A DNA stretch of 64,000 nucleotides from an uncultured Bacilli bacterium (GCA_905236715.1 CAJOMQ010000008.1:1-64000), one strand, 5' to 3'. Shown: positions 27,172 to 36,354, numbered from the stretch's first letter. Notes: generated by a model not told the origin, from the letters alone. Translations and numbers: made by a program.

Positions 27172-28218
27172 TTAGTCACCAAAAGAAAGGTTTAAAGTGA
27201 ATTTTTCGTATTGATCAAGGTCATTTGGTAAGTTGACTTTGACTTTGTCATTATATTTGAATTTCGCTTCACCTTGCGCTTGAATTTTCACTTCTTGTTG
27301 AGGTTTTTCTAAAAATTCTTTGGAATATTCTTCGTAGTCGACATAATCGTAGGCAAAAGTTTGCACAGTTTCATAAGAAACGATGAAAGCAGCACGGCTT
27401 AAACCTTTTTCCACATCAAATTCGATAGCGGCTTCTAAACCAATGGTATCTCTTTTTAATAAATATTCAGTTTCTTCGTCGTATTTATCATTAGTGCCTT
27501 GATAATTGCAATAAATGCTATAAGAAGTGTTGGAATATTTTTGGAAAAGGAATGCGGCTTGTTGATCAGATGTTAATTCATTATAAGAGTCTAAGAATTG
27601 ACCTTCTTCAATGTCTAAATCAAAACCAGAAACGACATTTTCAAAATAGGTTTTAATGGGGAATTCAATGTCAAGTTCTTCACCGGCGACAGCCGCGACA
27701 TCATTGACAAGTTTGCCACAATCTTCATCAACATTGAAATAAATGTTGGTATCATCAACATAAGCATGAATACCACCTTTACCATTAACTTTATGATTTT
27801 CTAATTTGGCGGTTTCTTCATTCATGATATCAGCATCAATCTTGACACTGTTGGCGGCAAAGTCAAAAGCGCCTTGAATGTTTTCAGGATGTTCATCGGC
27901 ATCACTGAGATTAACAAGACCACCTTTAAGAGTCACATTATTAACATCAATTTTGGCACCGACAATCTTTTCCGCTTTTTCTTCTTCGATTTCCGCATAT
28001 TGATTTAAATTAACGTTGACTTTTAATTTGTCGACATCAACACCAATGGCGTCAAATTTGGTTAATGCGGTAATAGAATCTTCTAATTTTGTAAGGGCTT
28101 CTTCAGCATCAACTTTAGTACCATCTTTTGGTTTGACAGTAAAGGTGTCAGTTTTACCAACACAGCCAGTTAACGCTAACAAAGTAACTAAAGGTAAGAA
28201 TTTAAGTGATTTTTTCAT
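27172..28218 (-). CDS. lipoprotein of unknown function
   Basis: 348 residues starting MKKSLKFLPLVTLLALTGC, a clear lipoprotein signal with Cys at about 19. The mature part is acidic and rich in alternating beta-like stretches, without a domain I recognise; its shape (long beta-rich chain binding nothing obvious) resembles LolA/LppX-like lipid-carrying folds only in general terms. A GGAGG ribosome binding site and a TATAAT box are upstream, and a strong terminator follows, so it is a single-gene unit. Confidence 0.65.
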   Translation of the reverse strand: MKKSLKFLPLVTLLALTGCVGKTDTFTVKPKDGTKVDAEEALTKLEDSITALTKFDAIGVDVDKLKVNVNLNQYAEIEEEKAEKIVGAKIDVNNVTLKGGLVNLSDADEHPENIQGAFDFAANSVKIDADIMNEETAKLENHKVNGKGGIHAYVDDTNIYFNVDEDCGKLVNDVAAVAGEELDIEFPIKTYFENVVSGFDLDIEEGQFLDSYNELTSDQQAAFLFQKYSNTSYSIYCNYQGTNDKYDEETEYLLKRDTIGLEAAIEFDVEKGLSRAAFIVSYETVQTFAYDYVDYEEYSKEFLEKPQQEVKIQAQGEAKFKYNDKVKVNLPNDLDQYEKFTLNLSFGD

Positions 28219-28314
28219 ATTTCAAAATCCTCCATTCGTGTTTTATATTATAACACTTTTTTCAAAACACAACAGTTTTACATTAAATTGTAAAACATTA
28301 GTCTTTTTTTTAAA

Positions 28315-28457
28315 GGCAAACGAAAGGGCCACCGTGTCCGATGGCCCCGCAGATTCTGGGAGAAATACTGCTAAAAACTAGCCATCATACAAGTATTAGC
28401 ACCTTAATACATCTATCAGGTTGTTAACGGTTCACCGAGCTTGTCTCTTCCCGTTTC
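28315..28457 (-). ncRNA. candidate structured small RNA
   Basis: Minus strand: TTGCAA (28500-28495) and TTAAAT, 17 bases apart with a TG extended -10, predict a start near 28457. The next 140 bases fold into several stems: AACGG/CCGTT, GTATTA-AGGTGC-TAATAC, GGCTA/TAGC, GCAG/CTGC, then GGGCCATCG-GACA-CGGTGGCCC with TTTCGTTT. No ORF fits. The lipoprotein at 27172 has its own promoter further downstream, so this is probably separate from it. I cannot assign it to a known RNA family. Confidence 0.4.
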
Positions 28458-28479
28458 TATATGGCGATTGTATTTAATC

Positions 28480-28670
28480 ACACTGAGCACTAATTTGCAA
28501 AGAAAATTAGAAATAATCAGTAATTTTTTCATTTTGGAGCTTGAAAAGTAGGAAAAAATATTTGTAACATCGTTTTTTGATTTGTTACATTTTTACAAAA
28601 AATGTGTTAATAAAGTTTGCGATAAAATTCTTTACAATTATAATAAAGAATTGTCAGAAAGGAGATATTT
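28480..28670. other. intergenic region with divergent promoters
   Basis: AT-rich stretch between the candidate RNA and the membrane-protein gene at 28671. For the plus strand, TTGCGA and TATAAT 16 bases apart lie near 28618-28645, followed by an AGAAAGGAG ribosome binding site. I see no gene in it. Confidence 0.5.
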
Positions 28671-29297
28671 ATGGATTTAGTCAAAAGATCAATTAGCAAA
28701 TGGATTAATGCTGCGATCGTTTTAACTTTAGGTATCATGCTCATTATTGCTGGCGCTGCTTATGATAAAGAAGCTGGTGTGGATGCGATGGAAGGTATTT
28801 CCCTCGTTCTCGGTATCATTCTTATCGTCGTTGGTGCTTTAGCTTTAACGATTGCTGTTGTTGGTGGTATTCTTGCCAAAACAGGATTTGCCGCAGCTGG
28901 AACCTCCGCTGGTATCACATTAGCGTTAGGTATTAGCTTAGTAGCTGGTAAATATGCCTATGGTATGATCACATTAATACTTTACATTATTCCATTCTTA
29001 CTAATCGTAGTCGGTGCTATCCTCTTAGCGGATGCTATTTACAATTTAGTATTAGCCATCATTAGAAAAGGCAGCATTGTTCCACAAATCGTTTCTATCG
29101 TTATCGGAACAGTGGCCGTTGTTTTAGGTGCTTTGTGCATCGGTGGCCAAGATGCTGTCATTCCATTAAACGTCCAAGTTATCGTCTTAGGTATCGTCTT
29201 TGTGGTTTACGCTATTGTGATGGTTTTAAGCACATTCTTCAAACTTCCTACCGTGGTTGTTGTGACCACTGAAAAAGAAGTTAAAAAGGCCGAATAA
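28671..29297 (+). CDS. polytopic membrane protein of unknown function
   Basis: 208 residues, almost entirely hydrophobic, with about six membrane segments in three similar pairs; Gly- and Ala-rich helices such as LVLGIILIVVGALALTIAVVGGIL recur. It ends in a short charged tail EKEVKKAE. A strong AAAGGAG ribosome binding site and promoter precede it. Family not recognised. It forms its own transcription unit, ended by a bidirectional terminator. Confidence 0.6.
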   Translation: MDLVKRSISKWINAAIVLTLGIMLIIAGAAYDKEAGVDAMEGISLVLGIILIVVGALALTIAVVGGILAKTGFAAAGTSAGITLALGISLVAGKYAYGMITLILYIIPFLLIVVGAILLADAIYNLVLAIIRKGSIVPQIVSIVIGTVAVVLGALCIGGQDAVIPLNVQVIVLGIVFVVYAIVMVLSTFFKLPTVVVVTTEKEVKKAE

Positions 29298-29314
29298 TCT
29301 AACAAGTATCTATT

Positions 29315-29345
29315 AAAAAGGCTTCCTCATAAGGAAGTCTTTTAT
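29315..29345. terminator. bidirectional terminator
   Basis: AAAAGGCTTCCT-CATA-AGGAAGTCTTTT between the convergent membrane-protein and S41 peptidase genes. Confidence 0.85.
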
Positions 29346-31105
29346 TATGCACTTAAGCCAGTGACAAAATTATTTAAATAAACATCATCGTAGAAATAAG
29401 AAGAATCTAATTCATAATCCACAGGGATACCCGCATCATTGTGATGAGAAGGATTTAATGGATCGCCATCACGCATATCCGAAGAGATACGATAAGTTTT
29501 CCCATCGGGTGTAGCGGTATAATACACCACACAAGCACCACCACCAGATTGTTCACCAATAATCTTAGCAATTCCCATTTCTTTAGCCGTTTGTGGGAAT
29601 AAATTCGCACAAGAGAAGGAATAATGAGAAGTCAAAATATAGAAATTATATTGTCCTTGGAAACCATCATTATCATCATAAACACCATCGAGATTAGTAT
29701 CGATATCATAAGATAGATGAGCGGTTAATTTTGATAAAGAAGAATACACTGTCATCTTCACTGTGCGATTTAAAAATCCGAGCATGGGGATTAACGCATT
29801 AGTGTCACCACCACCATTACAGGTGATATCAAAAATAATATTGTTAATTCCCCCATGTTTTTCAATTTGTTGGAAAGAATCATAGAACAATGAAAAACCA
29901 TCGGAAGAAGCATAATTCATCGCATTATATTCATTAAATTTCACACCATAATGGTCAAAGCTATCAAAAGAAATAATCGCAGTTTCTCCACTATAACGGA
30001 CTTGATCAAAATTATTGCCTAGCGCACTACTTCTGGCGCGAGAATAACGGTAATAGTTATTACTTAATTGAATTTCCCTATCACTATAAACATTCAAGCG
30101 TGAGAAGCGGCCATTGCCATTAAATGATGATGTGTTACCTGCATTTGTGTGTCCATCACCAATCACATAATTAATGAGATATTCCACGCCTTGGCAATAT
30201 GTCGTTTCATCATCAGATTTTAATCTAGTCACAACTTCTGGATAATTCTCATTCAAATAATCATCAAAAGGCACCATTTTTTCATCTCTAAAACCATAGA
30301 AATGATCTAATTGGAACATGAATGATTGATAATTATTTTCACGGAAGTATTCATATGAACGAACGTTAATCTTTTTATATCTCTCGGAATTATAAAATTT
30401 ACTGTTATATATATTGTTGGTATAAGATAAGCCACAGGTTCCATTTAACATATTGAGATAATAAAAACCATCACCATTGAAGTTCACAGAACTCCACATC
30501 GCATAGTTAAAGGTAATCGTGTTCACCACATGAAAATCAACATATCCTTGATTGCCCACTTTAAACATATTTAAGGAATATTTATTTAAATCAAAAACCA
30601 CATCTTCACCACCGACATAATAAGAAGCACTCCCATCGACATAATAGGTCGTTGTCTTTTCATCAATCATGCCTAACTGAGTATCATATTTTTTGGAGAA
30701 TAAATTAATTTGATCGTAATTTTGCGCGGTTATTGTTTGATTAGAGAAATCTAAAATAAACGTCAAATCATCAGGACATTTATAAGTAATTTGATTATTT
30801 TTTATTTCTTCATTTACTTGATTAGGGAATAAATAATTAAGGCTTTCTTTAAAGGGTGTATAGATGGTTAGTGGCGTATCAATAAACCAACCAAAAGTAA
30901 AATCACATTCCTTGTAACGGTTGTAATTATTAGAAGGATTATCGGTGTAAAAAGGGGCTTTGGAAATACGAAAATCTTTTCCACCCACTTTTAGTTGGGA
31001 ATCATAATGACCATAAATGGCGTCATCTTCACCAGCAATATTCTGTTGACAAGCACCCAACAATAGGGGTGGCAACATATAAATAAAAATTAAACCTTTT
31101 TTCAT
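29345..31105 (-). CDS. S41-family (C-terminal-processing type) peptidase lipoprotein
   Basis: 586 residues. The lipobox LLLGAC follows a short signal. The C-terminal about 250 residues form an S41 domain: NNIIFDITCNGGGDTNALI, then SFSCANLFPQTAKEMG, where the Ser before Cys-Ala-Asn is the likely nucleophile, then IIGEQSGGGACVV. The N-terminal 300 residues are a beta-rich region without a recognised domain; no PDZ domain is obvious. It would cut extracellular proteins or peptides. The next gene upstream is 3 bases away, so the two are cotranscribed. Confidence 0.8.
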   Translation of the reverse strand: MKKGLIFIYMLPPLLLGACQQNIAGEDDAIYGHYDSQLKVGGKDFRISKAPFYTDNPSNNYNRYKECDFTFGWFIDTPLTIYTPFKESLNYLFPNQVNEEIKNNQITYKCPDDLTFILDFSNQTITAQNYDQINLFSKKYDTQLGMIDEKTTTYYVDGSASYYVGGEDVVFDLNKYSLNMFKVGNQGYVDFHVVNTITFNYAMWSSVNFNGDGFYYLNMLNGTCGLSYTNNIYNSKFYNSERYKKINVRSYEYFRENNYQSFMFQLDHFYGFRDEKMVPFDDYLNENYPEVVTRLKSDDETTYCQGVEYLINYVIGDGHTNAGNTSSFNGNGRFSRLNVYSDREIQLSNNYYRYSRARSSALGNNFDQVRYSGETAIISFDSFDHYGVKFNEYNAMNYASSDGFSLFYDSFQQIEKHGGINNIIFDITCNGGGDTNALIPMLGFLNRTVKMTVYSSLSKLTAHLSYDIDTNLDGVYDDNDGFQGQYNFYILTSHYSFSCANLFPQTAKEMGIAKIIGEQSGGGACVVYYTATPDGKTYRISSDMRDGDPLNPSHHNDAGIPVDYELDSSYFYDDVYLNNFVTGLSA

Positions 31106-31108
31106 AAA

Positions 31109-31444
31109 CTATCTTTTCTTCACACAAATAACAACCCCAGCACCAATATTAAAAGATGAAAAAGCGAGGGCCGCATTACTTTTCACATTATTTTCTATAC
31201 GCATATGAAGGGCGTTATGTAAAAGAACAATGTTGAATACAAAAGAAACAATCAAATAGAGATTAGTAACACTCAAGATTATAGCAAGTAAACTATCAAG
31301 AACATTTGCAATTAAGGCATTGATTAAATACACAGTAACCAAAATAGATCCCATGCCCATTAAAATAATCCAAAGAATGGCTAATAATACAACAACGAGA
31401 TTAATTTGTGGATATTCAATATTGGGATTGTCTTTGTCTTTCAT
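31109..31444 (-). CDS. small membrane protein, unknown
   Basis: 111 residues with three hydrophobic segments (about 15-40, 45-62, 65-82) and a basic C-terminal end. No family recognised. It lies between the zinc permease gene (13 bases upstream) and the S41 peptidase gene, and may be transcribed from the znu operon. Confidence 0.5.
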   Translation of the reverse strand: MKDKDNPNIEYPQINLVVVLLAILWIILMGMGSILVTVYLINALIANVLDSLLAIILSVTNLYLIVSFVFNIVLLHNALHMRIENNVKSNAALAFSSFNIGAGVVICVKKR

Positions 31445-31457
31445 AGTGTTAACTATT

Positions 31458-32291
31458 CTAGCACTTTTTCAATTTGTTTTTGCGGATTTTTAAATATCTT
31501 AAGAATGTGATGATGCCTTTAACGAGGAAAACAATTATTAAAATAATCACACTCACGAGCACAATTGTGGCGCCGGGTTTCCATTCCGCATAATAAGAAA
31601 TAATTAAACCACTGACCATTGCTAAGACGCCCACAATAACGGAGATAATCAAAGTCCATTTGTATCCTTTTTTAAATTGCATCGCTACCGCTGTTGGTAA
31701 AACAATCATTGACGAAACCACTAATGAACCAACGATTTTGGCGCCCACCGCAATGACAATCGATAAGATTAAAGAATGAATAAAATTGATCCAATTAACT
31801 TTAATACCATGCGCTTTAGCTTCATTTTCATTATAAAGTGTGGCCATAAATGGACCATAAAATAAGATAGATAAAACAAGAACCAAAACGGTTAAACCAA
31901 TGATGAGATATAATTCCCAATCACTAATTAATAAAATAGACCCAAATAAATAAGCATCAAAATTGCCTTGGCTGGTATAACTAGATAAGATACCCGCAAT
32001 ACCAATAGATGCAGATAAAACAACTACCACTCCTATTTCGGAAAATTTTTGAAATTTCTTCCGCAAAACTTCGATAATTAAAAAGGCAACAATACAACAA
32101 ATAATGGAAATTAATAAAGGGTTTAATCCCGCCGCTAAACCAATTGCGACACCCGCTAAAGAGGTATGAGCTAAAGCGTCACCAGAAGAAGACAATCTTT
32201 TATATACAACGCCAGAACCAATTAAAGGTAATAGAATGCCTAATAAGATAGCCACCACCAGGGCAATACGCATAAATTCATAATGTAGCAT
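31458..32291 (-). CDS. znuB: zinc ABC transporter permease
   Basis: 277 residues with eight or so membrane segments and the ABC-3 family pattern (GIAVIGS-like PLIGSGVVYKRLSSSGDALAHTSL near the N-terminus, GSLVVSSMIVLPTAVAM later). It moves metal imported by ZnuA across the membrane. Start ATG at 32291 has AAAGGGGGC 7 bases upstream and overlaps znuC by 14 bases. Zinc rather than manganese is inferred from the divergent Zur-like regulator; AdcB/MntB would look similar. Confidence 0.85.
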   Translation of the reverse strand: MLHYEFMRIALVVAILLGILLPLIGSGVVYKRLSSSGDALAHTSLAGVAIGLAAGLNPLLISIICCIVAFLIIEVLRKKFQKFSEIGVVVVLSASIGIAGILSSYTSQGNFDAYLFGSILLISDWELYLIIGLTVLVLVLSILFYGPFMATLYNENEAKAHGIKVNWINFIHSLILSIVIAVGAKIVGSLVVSSMIVLPTAVAMQFKKGYKWTLIISVIVGVLAMVSGLIISYYAEWKPGATIVLVSVIILIIVFLVKGIITFLRYLKIRKNKLKKC

Positions 32292-32940
32292 GGTGATGCC
32301 CCCTTTCTAATTCTTTCTCATAAGGGAGAATCTTCCCATCTTCAATAAAGAAAATCTTATCGGCTTTTGCTAAATCATCAGGGTGATGAGAAACAAAAAG
32401 AATATTGATTTTCTTTTCATGTAATTCATTAATTATTGCAATTAAATTATCATGGCTATTTTCATCCATCCCGGCATCTGGTTCATCTAAGATTAATAAT
32501 GTTGGATCATTAATAAGGGCTTTTGCTAATTTCACTCTTTGAAATTGACCACCCGATAATTCAGACACTAATTTATTTCTTATTTCATAAAGATTTAATT
32601 CTTTCAAAAGATTATTAACTTTTTCTTTTTGCTTTTTATTTAAAAAGAGAGATGGCTTATTTTTCACTAATCCTAATTGCACAACTTCCTTTACTGTCGC
32701 CGGGAAATTGTTATCACTCATGGAAGTTGTTTGAGAGATATATGATATTCTCTTATCAGTGACAATGACTTCTCCGGTTTGAGGTTTCAATAAACCGAGA
32801 ATAAGGCGCAAAAAAGTAGTTTTGCCACCACCATTAGGTCCTAAAATACCAATAAATTCTCCATCCTCTAATTGAAAAGAAACATCTTCTAATATCTCCG
32901 TATCAGGGAATGAGAAGGAAACATCTTTTAATGTAATCAT
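32278..32940 (-). CDS. znuC: zinc ABC transporter ATPase
   Basis: 220 residues. Walker A GPNGGGKTTF (about 34-43), signature LSGGQFQR, Walker B LLILDEPDAGMD and the switch His in VSHHPDD are all intact. It drives import by ZnuA-ZnuB. It overlaps znuA by 4 bases and znuB by 14, so the operon is tightly coupled. Confidence 0.9.
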   Translation of the reverse strand: MITLKDVSFSFPDTEILEDVSFQLEDGEFIGILGPNGGGKTTFLRLILGLLKPQTGEVIVTDKRISYISQTTSMSDNNFPATVKEVVQLGLVKNKPSLFLNKKQKEKVNNLLKELNLYEIRNKLVSELSGGQFQRVKLAKALINDPTLLILDEPDAGMDENSHDNLIAIINELHEKKINILFVSHHPDDLAKADKIFFIEDGKILPYEKELERGHHHATL

Positions 32941-33785
32941 CTATCTGCCTCCTGAATCTTTTTAAAATTATCTAACATGACACTTATATAATTTTCATCA
33001 TCCTTTACTTCTTCTAGTGGCGATAATATTTCGATTTTCACACCACATTCTTTAGAAATGAGTTGGCTGGCGCTAGAAGAAATTAGTTCTTCGGTAAATA
33101 TGGTTGTAATGTTATATTCTTCTACCGCTTCAATAATATCTTCTAATGCTTGTGCAGTTGGTTCTTGATTTGGTTCAATACCATTAATCGCAATTTGATT
33201 TAATCCATATCTATCGCACATATAACCGTATGCTGCGTGCGCAACCACAATATTCTTCTGATTTAATGAATTTGCGATATCCATAAGTGTATTATCTAAT
33301 TCCATAAATTCCGTTGTCGAAATAGCGAGATTAGATAAATATGTTTCTTTATTATCACTATCTAATTCACACATAAAATCTGCGATATTGTTCATTTCTT
33401 TAATCGCATTTAGAGGGTTTAACCATATATGTGGATCATCTTGTCCACTTGTGGTTCTTACATCAATATTTTCACTTGCTACACATGTTTTATCTTTGAT
33501 GTTTTTCGAAACACTATCAGTCCAACTTTCCAGATGTATGCCATTAACCACTAAAGCTTTGCAATCTTCTAAAGCTGCCACTTTCTTTGGCGTTAATTCA
33601 AAGTCATGTGGCTCGGTTCCAGGACGAGTTAAATTTTCCACTTCATAAATATCGCCAACAACACGAGAAGTAAATTCATAAAGAGGATAGAAAGAAGTAA
33701 AGACAGTTTGATTATAATCTTTGCTTTGACATCCTGTTAGACAAATAAAGGCCAAGAAAGGTAATGTTTTAAAGATATTTTTCAT
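32937..33785 (-). CDS. znuA: zinc-binding lipoprotein of the ABC transporter
   Basis: 282 residues from the ATG at 33785, which opens the lipoprotein signal MKNIFKTLPFLAFICLTGC; longer upstream reading is not real. It is a cluster A-1 metal-binding protein: metal ligands are expected in PHDFE, PHIWL and HAAYGY, plus an acidic residue near the C-terminus. The His-rich loop of classical ZnuA is missing, so manganese remains possible. A Fur-family box lies between this gene and the divergent regulator. Confidence 0.87.
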   Translation of the reverse strand: MKNIFKTLPFLAFICLTGCQSKDYNQTVFTSFYPLYEFTSRVVGDIYEVENLTRPGTEPHDFELTPKKVAALEDCKALVVNGIHLESWTDSVSKNIKDKTCVASENIDVRTTSGQDDPHIWLNPLNAIKEMNNIADFMCELDSDNKETYLSNLAISTTEFMELDNTLMDIANSLNQKNIVVAHAAYGYMCDRYGLNQIAINGIEPNQEPTAQALEDIIEAVEEYNITTIFTEELISSSASQLISKECGVKIEILSPLEEVKDDENYISVMLDNFKKIQEADR

Positions 33786-33801
33786 GCTCTTTTTTTGCAA
33801 C

Positions 33802-33816
33802 TGCAAATCATTTGCA
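33802..33816. promoter_or_regulatory. Zur/Fur-type operator between znuA and zur
   Basis: TGCAAAT-C-ATTTGCA is a perfect 7-1-7 palindrome of Fur-family architecture. It sits 17 bases before the znuA ATG and about 10 bases before the TATAAT box (33825-33830) of the regulator, so one bound dimer could repress both directions. Confidence 0.8.
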
Positions 33817-33858
33817 TTTAATAATATAATTAAAATATCTTTTAAGCAAGGAAAAAAG

Positions 33859-34287
33859 ATGTATGATATTTGCATGGCACAAGATATGTTAGAAAAATTT
33901 GGTTTAAAGAAGACAAAACCGAGAATCGCCATTCTTAATGTCTTACAAAAAGCACAACTTCCCCTAACCGCGGATGAGGTGTTTTTTGCTTTAAAAAATA
34001 AAGACATCAATCTTTCCACTGTCTACCGCACATTAAATTCTTTTGTGGATGCAGGCTTAGCCAAAAAAGAAATAAATAAAAATAAAGAAAATATTTTCCT
34101 TCTCGTAGGCGAAGAACATGATGATCACCACGTTTTAGTTTGTGTCAAATGTCGTAAAGTTGTTCCATTAAAAGGCTGCCCTTATCATGAAGCAAACGAA
34201 GCTATTGAAAACGAGACAGGATTCGCTATAGAAGATCATAACACCGAAATATATGGTGTTTGTCCCGATTGCCAAAATCAAAAATAA
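33859..34287 (+). CDS. zur: Fur-family regulator, probably Zur
   Basis: 142 residues from the ATG at 33859, preceded by AAGGAAAAAAG; the 25 codons before it would run through the operator and promoter. A winged helix covers about 10-80 (DEVFFALKNKDINLSTVYRTLNSF). The dimerisation domain has HDDHHVLVCVKC and CPDC, giving two CxxC pairs for the structural zinc. Zinc sensing is inferred from the divergent znuABC. Confidence 0.87.
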   Translation: MYDICMAQDMLEKFGLKKTKPRIAILNVLQKAQLPLTADEVFFALKNKDINLSTVYRTLNSFVDAGLAKKEINKNKENIFLLVGEEHDDHHVLVCVKCRKVVPLKGCPYHEANEAIENETGFAIEDHNTEIYGVCPDCQNQK

Positions 34288-34307
34288 CCGCAAAAATGCG
34301 GTTTTTT
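34286..34307 (+). terminator. terminator of zur
   Basis: AACCGC-AAAAAT-GCGGTTTTTTC. Confidence 0.85.
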
Positions 34308-34328
34308 CTTTACAATGCTTTATAAAAA

Positions 34329-34832
34329 TTATTTTTTGTTTTTGTTTAGATATCTTGTGAATCTAATTTCTAATCCGTTATCAATAATGGGAACACCCTC
34401 ATCAACACATTCAAAATCGGGATTGATATCTAAGTTGGGGAAAAAGACTTCCGCACCACCATCAGCGTTCACTTTTGTTAAATATACTTCATCAACATAA
34501 GGCAGCGTTTGTGCGTATATGCTCGCACCCCCAATGATAAAGACTGTTTCTTTCTTTCCATATTCTTTTATAAAATTGATGAATTCTTGAAAATCGTGAA
34601 CGTTTACCACACCTTCGTAATTGTGGTCTAAATCTTTTGATAAAACGATATTGGTTCTATTTTTTAATGGCTTGCTACCTGGGAATGATAATAAAGTATT
34701 TTCCCCCATCGCTACGACATGACCTTTGGTGGTTTCACGAAAATATTTCATATCTAAAGGAAGATTGAATAACAATCCATTCTTTTTACCAATACCAAAA
34801 TTAATATCGCAGTTGAGAATTGAAATAATCAT
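34329..34832 (-). CDS. folA: dihydrofolate reductase
   Basis: 167 residues, usual length. It reduces dihydrofolate to tetrahydrofolate with NADPH. GIGKKNGLLFNLPLDMKYF (about 13-31) is the substrate-binding segment; Phe takes the place of the usual Trp in LPW. The NADPH-binding FIIGGASIYAQTLPYVDEVYLT is intact. It starts one base after thyA ends; the pair regenerates folate used in dTMP synthesis. Confidence 0.94.
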   Translation of the reverse strand: MIISILNCDINFGIGKKNGLLFNLPLDMKYFRETTKGHVVAMGENTLLSFPGSKPLKNRTNIVLSKDLDHNYEGVVNVHDFQEFINFIKEYGKKETVFIIGGASIYAQTLPYVDEVYLTKVNADGGAEVFFPNLDINPDFECVDEGVPIIDNGLEIRFTRYLNKNKK

Positions 34833-34833
34833 A

Positions 34834-35664
34834 TTAAATAGCGACAGGAATCTTTTTATCTAATTTCTCATATTCATAATCTTCTAATTTGAATGAATCC
34901 ACGGTGAAGTCATAGAAATTAGTAATGGATTTATCCATGATTAATTTGGGAGCTTTATGTTGTGGTTTTTCAATGATTTCTTTCACCATATCAACATGTC
35001 TATCATAAATATGAGCATCAGCGATAACGTGGACAAGTGTGCCCGCTTTCAAGCCAGAAACTTGCGCAAACATCATTAACAAAATCGCGTATTGGACAAC
35101 GTTCCAGTTATTCGCGGTTAACATATCATTACTTCTTTGATTTAAAATGCCATTTAAGGTATCACCACTGACATTAAAAGTCATGGAGTAGGCACAAGGA
35201 TATAAGCCCATTTCATGTAAATCATGGAAATTATATAAATTAGTCATGATACGACGAGATTGTGGATTATGTTTTAAATCATATAAAACACGATCAACTT
35301 GATCAAATTCACCTTCAGGATAAATGGATTTTTGTGCTAATTGATAGCCATATGCTTTACCAATAGAGCCATTTTCATCTGCCCAGGAATCCCAAATATG
35401 CGAATTTAAATCATGAATGTTATTGCTCTTCTTTTGCCAAATCCAAAGGAGTTCATCAATACAAGATTTAAAAGCAGTTCTCCTAATTGTTAAAATGGGG
35501 AATTCTTCTTGTAAATTGTAGCGGTTGACAATACAGAATTTTTTAATGGTATGCGCGGGAGTACCATCTTCCCAATGGGGTCTGACGGCTAATCCTTCAT
35601 CAGAAAAACCATTCTCCAAAATATCTTTCATATTAGCTACGAAAATTTCATCTGCTTTTGACAT
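34834..35664 (-). CDS. thyA: thymidylate synthase (divergent ThyA)
   Basis: 276 residues. It makes dTMP from dUMP with methylene-tetrahydrofolate. Conserved elements: SRRIMTNLYN for phosphate binding, the catalytic Cys in LYPCAYSMTF, QRSNDMLTANNWNVVQYA and HVIADAHIYDRHVD. The Cys motif differs from the common PPCHxxxQ, and NNW replaces the usual GxPFN; this looks like the shorter divergent ThyA form found in some Bacillota. The promoter region contains a palindrome, AGTTGAT-TTAT-ATCAACT. Confidence 0.93.
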   Translation of the reverse strand: MSKADEIFVANMKDILENGFSDEGLAVRPHWEDGTPAHTIKKFCIVNRYNLQEEFPILTIRRTAFKSCIDELLWIWQKKSNNIHDLNSHIWDSWADENGSIGKAYGYQLAQKSIYPEGEFDQVDRVLYDLKHNPQSRRIMTNLYNFHDLHEMGLYPCAYSMTFNVSGDTLNGILNQRSNDMLTANNWNVVQYAILLMMFAQVSGLKAGTLVHVIADAHIYDRHVDMVKEIIEKPQHKAPKLIMDKSITNFYDFTVDSFKLEDYEYEKLDKKIPVAI

Positions 35665-35687
35665 ATTAATTATCTCCTTTGACGTTA

Positions 35688-35722
35688 ATAATATTTTACC
35701 AATAAGTTGATTTATATCAACT
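35688..35722 (-). promoter_or_regulatory. thyA-folA promoter with palindrome
   Basis: On the minus strand TTGATA and TAAAAT are 16 bases apart. The -35 is part of AGTTGAT-TTAT-ATCAACT (35705-35722), a perfect 7-bp inverted repeat and possible operator. The arms are those of the 24944 palindrome but in reverse order, so it is probably not the same site. Confidence 0.5.
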
Positions 35723-35754
35723 AATAAGGTGAAGGAAATAATAATTTTTCTATC

Positions 35755-36354
35755 TTAGTCATCAAGATTATCTTTTTCGTTTCTTTTTATTAAGAAAATG
35801 GATTTATTTCTTTCATCATATCGATGAGAGATGATATGGATTAATAACATCTCCACGGCGGAATAAGCAGCAACACTGCCAGCGATATAAACATATAATT
35901 CCACGATTAATTGATTTTCTAATAACACTGTCATCGATAAAATGATGACAAACACAAAGATAGCAAAACTCATGGCTTTATTGGCGTATGTATGAACAGA
36001 AGAAAATTTCTTAAATTTAATACCACAGGTGATATACGCCATTAGGTGAATAGCGGCCACAGATATAATTAATATCCAGTTACCTGTTGTTAACCAAGTA
36101 AGAGCGTCAGGGAATATCTTCGTGGCCACGATGACATAAAAGAAAATATCAGAAAGGCTATCTAACACAGATCCTAATTCTGATTGCGTATGTAACAAAC
36201 GCGCTAAAAATCCATCTAATATATCGGTTAATCCGCAGAATCCATAAAGGATTAAAAATGGAATACTATCAATAGGAAAAATCAGTAAGAAAATAGCGCC
36301 CACAATACGTAGGCAAGTCACCATATTAGCGATATTTCTTTTAAACCAATTCAT
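35755..36354 (-). CDS. CDP-alcohol phosphatidyltransferase (PgsA-like)
   Basis: 199 residues with five to six membrane segments. The family signature DG-x2-AR-x8-G-x3-D-x3-D is seen in DGFLARLLHTQSELGSVLDS followed by LSD. It transfers a phosphatidyl group from CDP-diacylglycerol to an alcohol; glycerol 3-phosphate (PgsA) is most likely but the sequence alone does not decide. Single gene; convergent partners are absent. Confidence 0.83.
   Translation of the reverse strand: MNWFKRNIANMVTCLRIVGAIFLLIFPIDSIPFLILYGFCGLTDILDGFLARLLHTQSELGSVLDSLSDIFFYVIVATKIFPDALTWLTTGNWILIISVAAIHLMAYITCGIKFKKFSSVHTYANKAMSFAIFVFVIILSMTVLLENQLIVELYVYIAGSVAAYSAVEMLLIHIISHRYDERNKSIFLIKRNEKDNLDD

Noticed and set aside
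28315..28457. TPP or T-box riboswitch because of AACCTGATAG and a terminator
   Set aside because: The other conserved TPP strands and the T-box GGTGG-type sequence are missing.
32937..34019. Long version of ZnuA with 78 extra residues
   Set aside because: The extra part lies opposite the zur gene and operator and precedes a perfect lipoprotein signal.
35705..35722. Same operator as 24944 and 46572
   Set aside because: Arms are in reverse order (GTTGAT then ATCAAC) with a 4-base centre, so the half-sites face the other way.
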